Source: Saprospirales bacterium (GTDB lineage Bacteria; Bacteroidota; Bacteroidia; Chitinophagales; Saprospiraceae). Taken from it: DNA of 64,000 nt. Position 1 is the stretch's first letter. Every line of letters starts with the position of its first letter. The stretch is taken from the NCBI GenBank assembly GCA_002698985.1, contig PAAY01000035.1:62001-126000 (forward strand), given 5' to 3'. Both the position numbers and the translations under genes were made by a program. Below, one piece after another: positions 53,493 to 61,534 of this stretch. A model generated the notes under the pieces. That model made no database searches, was not told the origin of the DNA, and was given only the letters and a program-made list of their open reading frames with translations.

Positions 53493-54343
53493 TAGAATTC
53501 AATTTTTGATTGACACAAAAGCTTTGCTTCCTCCTGCACTTTTCTCACCCTTTTCGGCACCAGGCTGATTTCGTTCAGTAAATGGTCTTGATGGCAAAGC
53601 TCTTTGCACAACACGATGCCCTTGTCGAGCAGTTGTTGTTTTTCATTTTTTGTCAGTGTGGTCAGGCAGGTAATAGGGTGCAGGCCAGCCCGGTCAATGC
53701 GCTCTCGTAGGCTATTTTTTTTAGGGAAATCCCAGGAGGTGAGCTGCAACCCGACACAGGTGCCATATTGAATGGCATCTCCGGTAAACCTTGTATTGGT
53801 CACTACCCAGCCCTGATGAAATTTTTGGGCATGGCCAGATATTTCTTTCCATGCCCTCCCCACGTCCAGAAAGCGTGAGTGGATGTACAGGGGGATTTTG
53901 ACATCGCATTTCCGCCCGTCGTCGCTGTGAAATTTGCATTCAATCATGAAATGCAGGTCATCTTTTTGCGCAATGACATCCACTTCGTGTTGCACGCAAT
54001 GGCCTTGCACAATTTGACCTACCTGTACAGCGTACCCTTCATGTTTGAATATTTCACCGACATATTTTTCAAATGGATATCCAGAAGGCCCTAATTGTTG
54101 AATTGCTTTTTTCAGTTTGTATTTGGCAGCAAGGGGCCTCGATTGTTTTTTCAACAAAGAAAAAGCATCCCTGTAAATTTCTCTGGTGGAAATACCGGGG
54201 TATAAAATTTTTTCTATTTCACTTACAATTATTTCAATAACATCTTTCCCTGCACCAGCGCGGTGAAGTGATTTGCGAAGCTTTTCAGCACTAAATGGCA
54301 CTTGCTCGCCAGAGGCTTTGGTGATCACAACACTTTTTGACAT
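53492..54343 (-). CDS. ATP-cone domain fused to Mrr-like restriction endonuclease domain
   Basis: A 283-residue cytoplasmic protein. Residues about 5-90 form an ATP-cone (VVITKASGEQVPFSAEKLRK, then STREIYRDAFSLLKKQSR), a nucleotide-sensing module of ribonucleotide reductases and NrdR. Residues about 95-215 form a PD-(D/E)XK domain: HEVDVIAQKDDLHFMIECKF contains the catalytic Asp and Glu-x-Lys. The C-terminal 70 residues are helical (LTTLTKNEKQQLLDKGIV). The combination suggests a nuclease switched by ATP or dATP level (inference). No methyltransferase is nearby, so it is unlikely to be a classical restriction system. Confidence 0.88.
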   Translation of the reverse strand: MSKSVVITKASGEQVPFSAEKLRKSLHRAGAGKDVIEIIVSEIEKILYPGISTREIYRDAFSLLKKQSRPLAAKYKLKKAIQQLGPSGYPFEKYVGEIFKHEGYAVQVGQIVQGHCVQHEVDVIAQKDDLHFMIECKFHSDDGRKCDVKIPLYIHSRFLDVGRAWKEISGHAQKFHQGWVVTNTRFTGDAIQYGTCVGLQLTSWDFPKKNSLRERIDRAGLHPITCLTTLTKNEKQQLLDKGIVLCKELCHQDHLLNEISLVPKRVRKVQEEAKLLCQSKIEF

Positions 54344-54352
54344 ATCATTACA

Positions 54353-55579
54353 TTATTTCAGGTAGTTGTGTTCCAGGTTTAAAAGTGAATTGCGGTCATC
54401 GAATTGATCATTGAACACTTTATTGAAGACGTATGCCAGGCCCAATTGAAATCTGTGCTGGCTTTTCCCTAACAGTGCTTGCAGATTTCCATTGTTTTGG
54501 CTGTAACGGTACTGCACAACCATGTCGAAATTATTGCCGATGCGGTAGGAGAAAGTAGCTATAGCCATCCATTGTTTGCTGTTGTCTGCCAAATTGGGAA
54601 AGTCCTTGTAGCCAACACCCAACGTAGTCATGAAAGTGGGCCTTTCCAGCCTGCGGTATACATATCTGAGGGAGCCATAAAACCCGGAGCTTTTGGTGCG
54701 AGTGTAGTCGTTGTATTCATTGATTTCCCGGATGTCATCAAAGCCGAGGTTTTTGATGACCTGGGCTTTGAAATCAATAAAATGGACAGGGTCGGGGTAA
54801 AGGTTGAGGGCAACAGACCCAATGAAATTGGTCAGTACATCATCCACGTTTTCCTTTGACCGTTCGGTCAGGAAATTATTGTATCCCACACCAATTTGCT
54901 GCAAAAAGCCCCGGTTCCATAGCTGTGATTCCGGTACACGGTACACCAATGATCCTCCTATACCATTGAGGGAGAAATCATTGGGTTTCTCAAAATCCTG
55001 AAAATTTTCTCCATGAACGGAGGCCCACCAGCGTTGACCGAAAATGTGAGTGTATTCGAGCACATTGGCGTATTGATTGTCCTCGGTGTTCAATCCGTTG
55101 GAAAAAGGGTTGAGTACATAGTTGTATTGTAGGGCATCATCGTCCCGTAGGGTGGAGAACTCCAGCAGGGTCGTTTGAGAATTGGTCCGGCCTGCTTTAA
55201 AAATATTTTTCTGGTTTTCAACCTGAATCAAAACCTGGTTGTAAAACACCTGCCCTAGCCCGGAGTTGGCGTCGGGAAACGAAAATCCAAGCACCATCTG
55301 CCCACGCCAGCTTCCATACAATTTTTGCCGGGCGCCAATGAGAAAATAGGAGTCTGAAAAATCATTGATGACCTGCTCGCCTTCATTGAGTACAGGCAAC
55401 TCCAAAGATGCCGCCCCCTTATTGCTGAAGAAATTGCCAGTAGCAATGGTCTTAAAACCGATCTCAATTTCGGGCAGCAGGTTGTCCTCTCCCAACTGGG
55501 CAAACAAGGTTAGCTGTCCAAACAGGAAAAATAAAACAGGCAATGTATTCCTAATGATAATTAAAATTTGACGCTGCAT
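54353..55579 (-). CDS. Outer-membrane beta-barrel protein of unknown ligand
   Basis: A 408-residue protein with a signal (NTLPVLFFLFGQLTLFAQ) and a barrel-like rest: GSWRGQMVLGFSFPDANS, ANVLEYTHIFGQRWWASVHG, FIGSVALNLYPDPVHFIDFK, FMTTLGVGYKDFPNL, and an end strand VFNKVFNDQFDDRNS. The family was not recognised. It lies ten bases from the ATP-cone gene and 13 from a small helical protein gene, so it is part of the long minus-strand run. Its position beside copper-binding and oxidase genes suggests metal-related transport or sensing, but no motif proves it. Confidence 0.65.
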   Translation of the reverse strand: MQRQILIIIRNTLPVLFFLFGQLTLFAQLGEDNLLPEIEIGFKTIATGNFFSNKGAASLELPVLNEGEQVINDFSDSYFLIGARQKLYGSWRGQMVLGFSFPDANSGLGQVFYNQVLIQVENQKNIFKAGRTNSQTTLLEFSTLRDDDALQYNYVLNPFSNGLNTEDNQYANVLEYTHIFGQRWWASVHGENFQDFEKPNDFSLNGIGGSLVYRVPESQLWNRGFLQQIGVGYNNFLTERSKENVDDVLTNFIGSVALNLYPDPVHFIDFKAQVIKNLGFDDIREINEYNDYTRTKSSGFYGSLRYVYRRLERPTFMTTLGVGYKDFPNLADNSKQWMAIATFSYRIGNNFDMVVQYRYSQNNGNLQALLGKSQHRFQLGLAYVFNKVFNDQFDDRNSLLNLEHNYLK

Positions 55580-55591
55580 TTCAACCGGATT

Positions 55592-56035
55592 TTAAAAGAT
55601 GATGGCTGGGTAATTTTTTATCACACCATCCAATATTTGCAATTCAGTCTGCCGGTATTGCTTTTTAAGATTTTGCCAATCCTTGTGCAATTCCCGATAG
55701 TAATTAATGCTTGATTCAGAAGCATCTATTGGATAAAAATTAGTTGAATCCAATTCTTCAAGCCAGGTTAACAACTTCTTGTGGAAGGAAGTGAAAACCT
55801 GGCCCGACAGTTTCGAAAACTCTTCTTTAAAAACATTTCCATCTGTGCTGGTGCACCTTTTTGAGAAAGTACTCAACATCGCAATCTCTTTCAATAAGGA
55901 AGATTTGTTTTGCAAAAAATACAGCTCCGTTTGCCACTCCATCGCAGTATCCCGTATGGCTGAAAGTATAACGGAATCAATAGAGGAAAGGCCCTGGTGA
56001 TGTATTTTATGCCGTTCTGTCATTACTGATTTCAT
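55592..56035 (-). CDS. Small helical protein of unknown function
   Basis: A 147-residue protein from ATG 56035 (MKSVMTERHKIHHQGLSSID); ATG 56023 is also possible. It is soluble and mostly helical (ILSAIRDTAMEWQTELYFLQ, SLLKEIAMLSTFSKRC). It contains MTERHKIHHQG near the N-terminus, a His cluster that might bind metal. I do not recognise a family. It starts 31 bases after the TRASH-like lipoprotein gene stop. Confidence 0.5.
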   Translation of the reverse strand: MKSVMTERHKIHHQGLSSIDSVILSAIRDTAMEWQTELYFLQNKSSLLKEIAMLSTFSKRCTSTDGNVFKEEFSKLSGQVFTSFHKKLLTWLEELDSTNFYPIDASESSINYYRELHKDWQNLKKQYRQTELQILDGVIKNYPAIIF

Positions 56036-56066
56036 TTCAAAAGCAAAGGTTCTCAATATCAGGTGT

Positions 56067-56492
56067 TTACCGTTTTAAGAATCGATTGGCCGATGCTTCC
56101 GATTCGAAATATTGCACCATACCGTTCTCATTGTTCTTGATGATTACGGCCCTCGCTTTATCTACTTTTTCACCGGAAACTGGGTCTTTGGCATACCTCA
56201 CCCCACCCAAATTTTCCTGTATTTTTTTAACGCATTCCGGGCAACACCCATAATAAGTTATCCCTTCCACTTCAATCGGGATTTGTTTTATGCCCATAAA
56301 ACGGTTGTTCACCATACAGACCATTTCGTTTGGGACAATCTCAAATTTTTGATTAGAGGAAGCCAGTTGGGTCGCTTCGTCAGCCTTTGCGTGGGACGCA
56401 AGGTTGGCAGAACTTTTTTCCTGCTCGGAGGAGCATGAAAAAAGGAAGGAAGCAGTGACTATCGCAATGAAAAAAACATTGAATTTATACAT
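56067..56492 (-). CDS. TRASH/MlpB-like metal-binding lipoprotein
   Basis: A 141-residue protein with a lipoprotein signal (ending FSC20). The mature part has Cys59 (VPNEMVCMVNNRFMGIKQIP) and a Cys83-Cys84-x2-Cys87 cluster (TYYGCCPECVKKI), the spacing expected of a TRASH-like metal-binding unit, followed by YAKDPVSGEKVDKARAV and an end ESEASANRFLKR. Relatives in Bacteroidota are often annotated as MlpB. It may carry copper or mercury in the envelope. It lies 48 bases past the copper-oxidase stop on the same strand. Confidence 0.75.
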   Translation of the reverse strand: MYKFNVFFIAIVTASFLFSCSSEQEKSSANLASHAKADEATQLASSNQKFEIVPNEMVCMVNNRFMGIKQIPIEVEGITYYGCCPECVKKIQENLGGVRYAKDPVSGEKVDKARAVIIKNNENGMVQYFESEASANRFLKR

Positions 56493-56540
56493 GACTCAAA
56501 TTTTTAAATGGTTTGACATTTTTATCATTCAATCAAAACA

Positions 56541-57809
56541 CTATTCGTCCAGTGCAATTTTTGGAAGCTTGTCACCACCGAACATCATCTTTTTCATGTC
56601 CGTTTGATCATCCTTCATTGACATGCCTTCCATACCTTCCATTTTTTTGAACATCGTGTTACCAGAATATTTCATGATGAGTTTTTCATCCTCCGGCAGG
56701 TCTTCATACACCAGGGCAAGCAAGTTTCCGCCTGGGTAAAGTCCGTTGTTGGTGACCCTTCGGGTATCGTGGTCATGGAAGGTCCAGATGCCCCGGTTTT
56801 TCCCTTGGATGATGATGTCGTAAGTTTTGCCAGGGCTGAGCGGGACAGTATTCCGTTGCCAAGGATGCTGGATAGGCACGCCATCGTCCGCCACCATCCA
56901 GAAGTCGTGTCCGTGGAGGTGGAGGTGGTGGTTTTCAGTTCCGGCATTGATGAGGCGCACCCGGATGTTTTCGCCTTCCTTGATGAATAGGTAGGGAGTG
57001 TCAGGGTATGATTTCCCATTTACTGTGAACCACTGCGGTTGGGGCAGTTCGTCGGGGGCCCGCCGGTTGGTCAGGTAGGGTGGAATGTATCCCCCCTGCA
57101 TGGCTTCCAACATTTGTTCTTTACTGTCAAAAATATTCCACCGCTGGGCATAGAAACGACCGTTCTTCATCAGGTAACGGCGTTCTTTCATCCGTTCCAG
57201 CATGCCATTCATTTCATTGCGAATGAAATTGACATCATGGGCTGAATATACCAGCGTGTATTCCCGCTCATAAGGGAATTGTTTTTTTATCGGGTCGTCC
57301 GGGTTTTCAACGATGAAAGAACCAAACATCCCGGCCTGCATGTGCAGCAATGTGCCCCAGTGGCAATGGTAAAAGTGAGTACCCTGCGGTTCGGCTACGA
57401 ATTCGTACACAAATTCGTTCTCCGGCATCACCGGCAATTGAGTGACCATTGGCACGCCGTCCATGCGCCAGGGCACATAGATGCCATGCCAATGAATGGT
57501 GTGGTTGAGTTCGGTTTTGTTTTTAAATCTCACCCGCACTTTGTCACCTGCATTTACCCGTATCTCCGGGCCGGGAATGGTGCCGTTGAAAGCAAGGGTA
57601 TGGTACTTCATGCCCGGTGCGGGTTCGTGGACGGCGATGTCCACATAAATCTCAAACTCTTTCCACTCTCCGTCCATGGAAAAAGGAAGTGGTTTAGGGA
57701 ATTTTGTCCGGTTACTTTGCTTTGCACTTTTAGCAAACATATCAACTGGGAAAAGTGTCAAACCTGCAGCAGATGCCGCTCCTTTTGCTATGAAATCCCT
57801 TCTATCCAT
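56541..57809 (-). CDS. Two-domain multicopper oxidase with complete ligand set (type C-like)
   Basis: A 422-residue protein with a Tat-type signal (DRRDFIAKGAASAAGLTLF). Domain 1 has His103, His106, His108 (NHTIHWHGIY) and His148-Cys149-His150 with His156 and Met161 (FYHCHWGTLLHMQAGM), so the type 1 copper lies in domain 1. Domain 2 has His297, His299 (HHLHLHGHDF) and His345, His347 (WTFHDHDTRR) but no Cys. This fits two-domain oxidases with the type 1 site in domain 1, which are active as trimers with the trinuclear cluster between chains. It would oxidise copper or an organic substrate with O2. The Met-rich tail (MFKKMEGMEGMSMKDDQTDM) may bind Cu(I). It is the single-chain reference for the split pair at 60-62.7 kb. 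Confidence 0.9.
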   Translation of the reverse strand: MDRRDFIAKGAASAAGLTLFPVDMFAKSAKQSNRTKFPKPLPFSMDGEWKEFEIYVDIAVHEPAPGMKYHTLAFNGTIPGPEIRVNAGDKVRVRFKNKTELNHTIHWHGIYVPWRMDGVPMVTQLPVMPENEFVYEFVAEPQGTHFYHCHWGTLLHMQAGMFGSFIVENPDDPIKKQFPYEREYTLVYSAHDVNFIRNEMNGMLERMKERRYLMKNGRFYAQRWNIFDSKEQMLEAMQGGYIPPYLTNRRAPDELPQPQWFTVNGKSYPDTPYLFIKEGENIRVRLINAGTENHHLHLHGHDFWMVADDGVPIQHPWQRNTVPLSPGKTYDIIIQGKNRGIWTFHDHDTRRVTNNGLYPGGNLLALVYEDLPEDEKLIMKYSGNTMFKKMEGMEGMSMKDDQTDMKKMMFGGDKLPKIALDE

Positions 57810-57831
57810 TTCGGTAATTTTTTGTCAATGA

Positions 57832-58869
57832 TCAGTTGATGAAGAAAGCGCTTCCAACAGACATAGATTTGTCCGTGATCGCAATTGATTCTCTTCCATT
57901 TGGAAAAGTTCCCATCAGTGCTCTTATTGCATCAATATTTTCAGGAATCACAATCGCCTGATTGTCCACCAGGTAGGCGTAGTAGAGTTCATCGCCCTCC
58001 ACCTTTAGCATGTCCTCCCAAATTGCCACTTCGTACATATCGCCATGTGGCCTGCCAAGGTCGAGCATCAATTCTTTCACTGCATTATTGGCCGAAAGGC
58101 CGTCTCCGTATTGGATGAAAGCAATACGGGAAGAAGTCCGAAAGGCCGCAATCACCTCCTCCTTGGAGGCAGCCCGTGTGAGGCGGACGTTCCAATAATG
58201 CAGGTGGCTGAGAGTCTCCGGCACTTTAACGGCAGCGGTGACTACGTCCAGTTCCGGGTCGACGCTTTTGGCGTCGGGGCCCTGGTGGCTGGGGATTTCC
58301 TTTTCAGGCACGAGGGTATTCATGATACCATTGAGGTGGCTCTCCCAGGGGTCGGTGGCCCGGCGCAGGAGTGTGCCTCTTGCGCTCTTCAGTAGCCCTG
58401 ATCTTTTCAAGGCCGTCAACGTGCGGACAATGGAAGTGGTATTGCAGGAGACAACCCGGGTGGCCTCTCTGCCCAGGGCCGAATGGTAGTTGGCTTCAGC
58501 AACAAATGAGTGCCCAGTGGCCTCGTGCTTTTCGCCACCCTGAACGATGAATTTTACCCCAGCTTGCCGGTATCGCTCAGCATTTTTGGCACCAAATTTT
58601 TTGGGCGCACAATCTACCACAACATCTACCCTGGTGAGGAGCGTATCAAAGGTACCAGTCACAACTATACCGGAACGCTCCATTTTTTCCGCCACTTCAT
58701 TATTTAATGCGAAAACTGGAATTTCTTTGCTATTTGCAAGCTTTATCCGCCAGTCAGTGGCCACATCGCATATGCCCACCAGGTTCATGTCAGGTTGAAG
58801 CATGACCGCTTCTGCAACCCGTTTTCCAATTACTCCGTATCCATTTACGGCAACATTTATTTTTTTCAT
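57832..58869 (-). CDS. Archaeal-type (type II) glyceraldehyde-3-phosphate dehydrogenase
   Basis: A 345-residue cytoplasmic enzyme from ATG 58869 (MKKINVAVNGYGVIGKRVAE). The NAD(P)-binding loop NGYGVIGKR (9-17) and the catalytic SCNTTS with Cys142 are clear. The sequence lacks the bacterial GAPDH signature and follows the archaeal type II enzyme (ANYHSALGREATRVVSCNTT, DVVTAAVKVPETLSHLHYWN). It converts glyceraldehyde 3-phosphate and 1,3-bisphosphoglycerate. A household bacterial enzyme is expected elsewhere in the genome; this one would be an addition, perhaps acquired. It lies 23 bases upstream of the copper oxidase gene. Confidence 0.93.
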   Translation of the reverse strand: MKKINVAVNGYGVIGKRVAEAVMLQPDMNLVGICDVATDWRIKLANSKEIPVFALNNEVAEKMERSGIVVTGTFDTLLTRVDVVVDCAPKKFGAKNAERYRQAGVKFIVQGGEKHEATGHSFVAEANYHSALGREATRVVSCNTTSIVRTLTALKRSGLLKSARGTLLRRATDPWESHLNGIMNTLVPEKEIPSHQGPDAKSVDPELDVVTAAVKVPETLSHLHYWNVRLTRAASKEEVIAAFRTSSRIAFIQYGDGLSANNAVKELMLDLGRPHGDMYEVAIWEDMLKVEGDELYYAYLVDNQAIVIPENIDAIRALMGTFPNGRESIAITDKSMSVGSAFFIN

Positions 58870-58911
58870 TTTCAATTCATTGTGGAGGTTAAGCGAGATT
58901 CACTGCCTTGT

Positions 58912-59841
58912 TCAGATATAATTTTTGGATAGATCAAACTCCCTGTCTTCGAATGGAAATGTTCTATCAACAGGTGGTAAATAATACACCCTTGGCTTGG
59001 TACCCAATTCTTCCATATATCGGTAGCCAGCTTTTGACTTGAGCATTTCGCTCAATTTCAATGTTTCAGTTCCGTTTGTAACCGAATCTTCGTTTTCATC
59101 ACCAAAATAGATTACCCCGTAAGGACATCCTGTGACACAAGCCGGAAGTTCTCCTTTTACCACATTGTGGGGGCAGAAATCGCATTTTTCCACCGTGCCC
59201 CGTTTATGGGAAGAACACATCTCGTGCGGTGTGATTTCGGACAATTGTTCCGGTGTTAGCATATAATCTTCTTCGCTCCAGTTGAAGGTTCGTTCAGAGT
59301 AAGGGCAAGCCACCATGCAAAATCGGCATCCAATACACCTTTCATTGTCTATACCCACGATGCCGTCAGACAATTTGAAGGTGGCATCAACGGGGCAGAC
59401 TTTTACACAGGGTGGGTTATCGCAGTGGAAGCACAGGGTTGGCATCCAATACGGAGACGACAATTCCGCATCTACCATTTTTTGCAGATTGATGTAGCTG
59501 CGATTGGGTGGAAGATAGTGCATTTTTGAGCAGGCACTCAGGCACTTGCCTGCACCTTTGCACTTTGACAAATCAAATACCATTACCCATTTCCGACCGG
59601 GTATCCCATCACGGACATTGTGCTCAGAGGACACATCAATTTCAGGCACGATCTTGTCAATCAGTTCCTTGTCCAATTCCACAATTTGGCCATCTGTAGA
59701 AAGCAGTTTCACCTTCTCATTCTCCGAAGGCTTCTGAGATTCCCTTAGTGCATAAAGCCAACCAGCAACAACGGAGGTTGCGGCTGCGACCACAACTCCA
59801 TCATTCAGGAATTCCCGCCTGGTTTTTTTTGGATTTTCCAT
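58912..59841 (-). CDS. 4Fe-4S dicluster (DmsB/NrfC-like) electron-transfer protein
   Basis: A 309-residue protein with an N-terminal RREFLNDGVVVAAATSVVAG segment, a Tat-like signal or anchor. Four Cys groups follow: C94, C100, C104 with Ala97 in the place of the usual second Cys; C137, C140, C145, C149; C169, C172, C175, C179; and C209, C220, C223, C235, C239. Groups of this kind bind four iron-sulphur clusters in the electron-transfer subunit of molybdopterin or quinol-linked oxidoreductases. No catalytic or membrane partner subunit is adjacent. The missing Cys could give a 3Fe-4S or altered cluster. It starts the run of minus-strand genes that continues into the GAPDH gene. Confidence 0.88.
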   Translation of the reverse strand: MENPKKTRREFLNDGVVVAAATSVVAGWLYALRESQKPSENEKVKLLSTDGQIVELDKELIDKIVPEIDVSSEHNVRDGIPGRKWVMVFDLSKCKGAGKCLSACSKMHYLPPNRSYINLQKMVDAELSSPYWMPTLCFHCDNPPCVKVCPVDATFKLSDGIVGIDNERCIGCRFCMVACPYSERTFNWSEEDYMLTPEQLSEITPHEMCSSHKRGTVEKCDFCPHNVVKGELPACVTGCPYGVIYFGDENEDSVTNGTETLKLSEMLKSKAGYRYMEELGTKPRVYYLPPVDRTFPFEDREFDLSKNYI

Positions 59842-60324
59842 GTGTTTAGCTTTATGATCATCAATAAAAAAATATTGTCATTTATTGATGAACTAGAATT
59901 AATGCCACTTTCGAAAGAGGGACAACCAGAAAGCCATTGGTAGAGCAAAATAGACTTAATGGAGTTAAGTGCAATTAGTCTATATTGGCCTTTCTTGTTA
60001 GAAATTTGAGTTCGCTCAGTCATTTCTAATGGTTGTCCCTATAAGCAGCACGAAATTTATCCAATGTGTCGAGCCCGCTCATCACTACTGCCAAGTTGAC
60101 CCGAAGAAGCAGTTGGGAGAAGTCTCCTGAAAAACTTCCCCGATCTAGTACTAATTGAGCTTCAACTGATACTTTTGCAAATTCCTTTTATACCCAAGTC
60201 GAAGTAGTTTGGGAAAACCCCAACTTTAAACTTCAGTAGGTGGTAGGAGTTTGGCCGGCTTCGCCGCCCAAACCACTTCGTTTTGAGTATAGCTTGACCA
60301 CATTTCAGCATAGTTCAGATTTAT
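59842..60324. repeat. Intergenic gap with two inverted-repeat elements
   Basis: A 123-bp segment (59918-60040) has perfect 11-bp ends, AGGGACAACCA and TGGTTGTCCCT. A second one (60190-60290) has imperfect 24-bp ends, ATACCCAAGTCGAAGTAGTT and its inverse at 60267-60290 (about four mismatches), enclosing a GC-rich GGCCGGCTTCGCCGCC. The second could act as a terminator for the gene at 60325. I found no coding sequence in the gap and no target duplications. Confidence 0.5.
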
Positions 60325-61524
60325 TCAATTTGTCAGAAAAATCGGGACGGATTTTACTGAGAATTCATTTCTGATTTGCAAAATATATTGTCCTGCCGGC
60401 AAGCCCCTTGTATCCAATTCAATGGAAGACGAATTAAAACTTTGGGTCAACAATCTAATACCATTCAAGTCATAAACGGAGAGCCTCTTTAAGCTGTTTG
60501 GGTCCGGGGTTACCGCCACTCTCAAAAGTGTGCTGGCAGGATTTGGACTTACACGGACTTGAAAATTAATGTTCACAGCACTGGTGTTTGTAGCTTCATC
60601 AAATTTTACCGGAATCTCATTATTGAACAGCATATCATCATCGTACATGTCAAAGTAAGCCACATTTACAATGCCATTAAAACTGCTGTCTGGGTCAAGG
60701 ACTACCATGTACCGCTCTCCGGGAAAAATTTCAACTGTGTCTCTTTGATCGAATATTGGTAAAGGCCTGCCATCAGATGATACAACAGTAGCATTAAGCT
60801 GCGAAGGGAAACAATACTTGTGCACCCCATATCCCGCATTAGCTATCCTAATCAGGACAACATCCTCTTTGACTGCTTCAATAGCGACATCAGCTGCAGA
60901 TAATTGTTGTTTGGATTTTCCATTTACCAGAAAATATTGAGGGTGGTACAACGGTACGTCCTTGCCTGAGGGGGGGCTTTCATGCCAATTCACATCAACT
61001 TCCGAACTCATCCAAAGATATTCCTTGTCATAGGCTGGTCCTCCAGTCCAGGCAGTTTGTGAGCCGTCAGATGGAGTGACAATGATGGCGCCATACATGC
61101 CCATTTGGAAGTGCACGACTGATTCAACATGACAATGGTACATGTAGGTGCCAGCATGGGGTGCAATGAATGTATAAGTGCCAGTTCCCATCATTCCTGG
61201 AATTTCAAATGAGGTTTGAGGAACACCATCATTCATTTGATCTACATCAAGACCATGCAAGTGTACGGTATGAGCAAGAGGTGATTGATTGGTTACATTC
61301 AAAGTGACCAACTCTCCTTCCCGAACAATGATGGTCGGCCCTGGTAATGCGGCAGTTTCGCCAAACTCATCTACAAACCCCCACACATCGGTGTTAGATC
61401 CATCCCAAAGCTGCAAGTTGCCAGCCATCCTTGCATACAAGTTAAAAGTTGACTGTGCAATTGAATGCTGGCTGTTGGCACAGAACATCAGAATAATTAT
61501 GCAGACCAAAACTAAATATTTCAT
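60325..61524 (-). CDS. Cupredoxin-family oxidase half: domain-1 copper ligands only, T9SS sorting tail
   Basis: A 399-residue protein from ATG 61524 (MKYLVLVCIIILMFCANSQH). Domain 1 has complete ligands: His85, His88, His90 (AHTVHLHGLD), then His130-Cys131-His132, His138 and Met143 (YHCHVESVVHFQMGM). Domain 2 aligns to the oxidase at 56541-57809 but its four His are replaced: HLH becomes Cys-Phe-Pro (238-240) and HDH becomes Ala-Tyr-Phe (289-291). The C-terminus (SPNPASTLLRVAVTPD) is a T9SS sorting domain. It can hold a type 1 copper and half of a trinuclear cluster. It begins ten bases after the stop of the complementary gene at 61535-62695. Confidence 0.88.
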   Translation of the reverse strand: MKYLVLVCIIILMFCANSQHSIAQSTFNLYARMAGNLQLWDGSNTDVWGFVDEFGETAALPGPTIIVREGELVTLNVTNQSPLAHTVHLHGLDVDQMNDGVPQTSFEIPGMMGTGTYTFIAPHAGTYMYHCHVESVVHFQMGMYGAIIVTPSDGSQTAWTGGPAYDKEYLWMSSEVDVNWHESPPSGKDVPLYHPQYFLVNGKSKQQLSAADVAIEAVKEDVVLIRIANAGYGVHKYCFPSQLNATVVSSDGRPLPIFDQRDTVEIFPGERYMVVLDPDSSFNGIVNVAYFDMYDDDMLFNNEIPVKFDEATNTSAVNINFQVRVSPNPASTLLRVAVTPDPNSLKRLSVYDLNGIRLLTQSFNSSSIELDTRGLPAGQYILQIRNEFSVKSVPIFLTN

Positions 61525-61534
61525 AAAGCAACTT

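Noticed and set aside
59805-60023. A 72-codon open frame in the gap before the ferredoxin gene
   Set aside because: It overlaps the ferredoxin start and an inverted-repeat element, has no recognisable content, and its frame has no upstream promoter.
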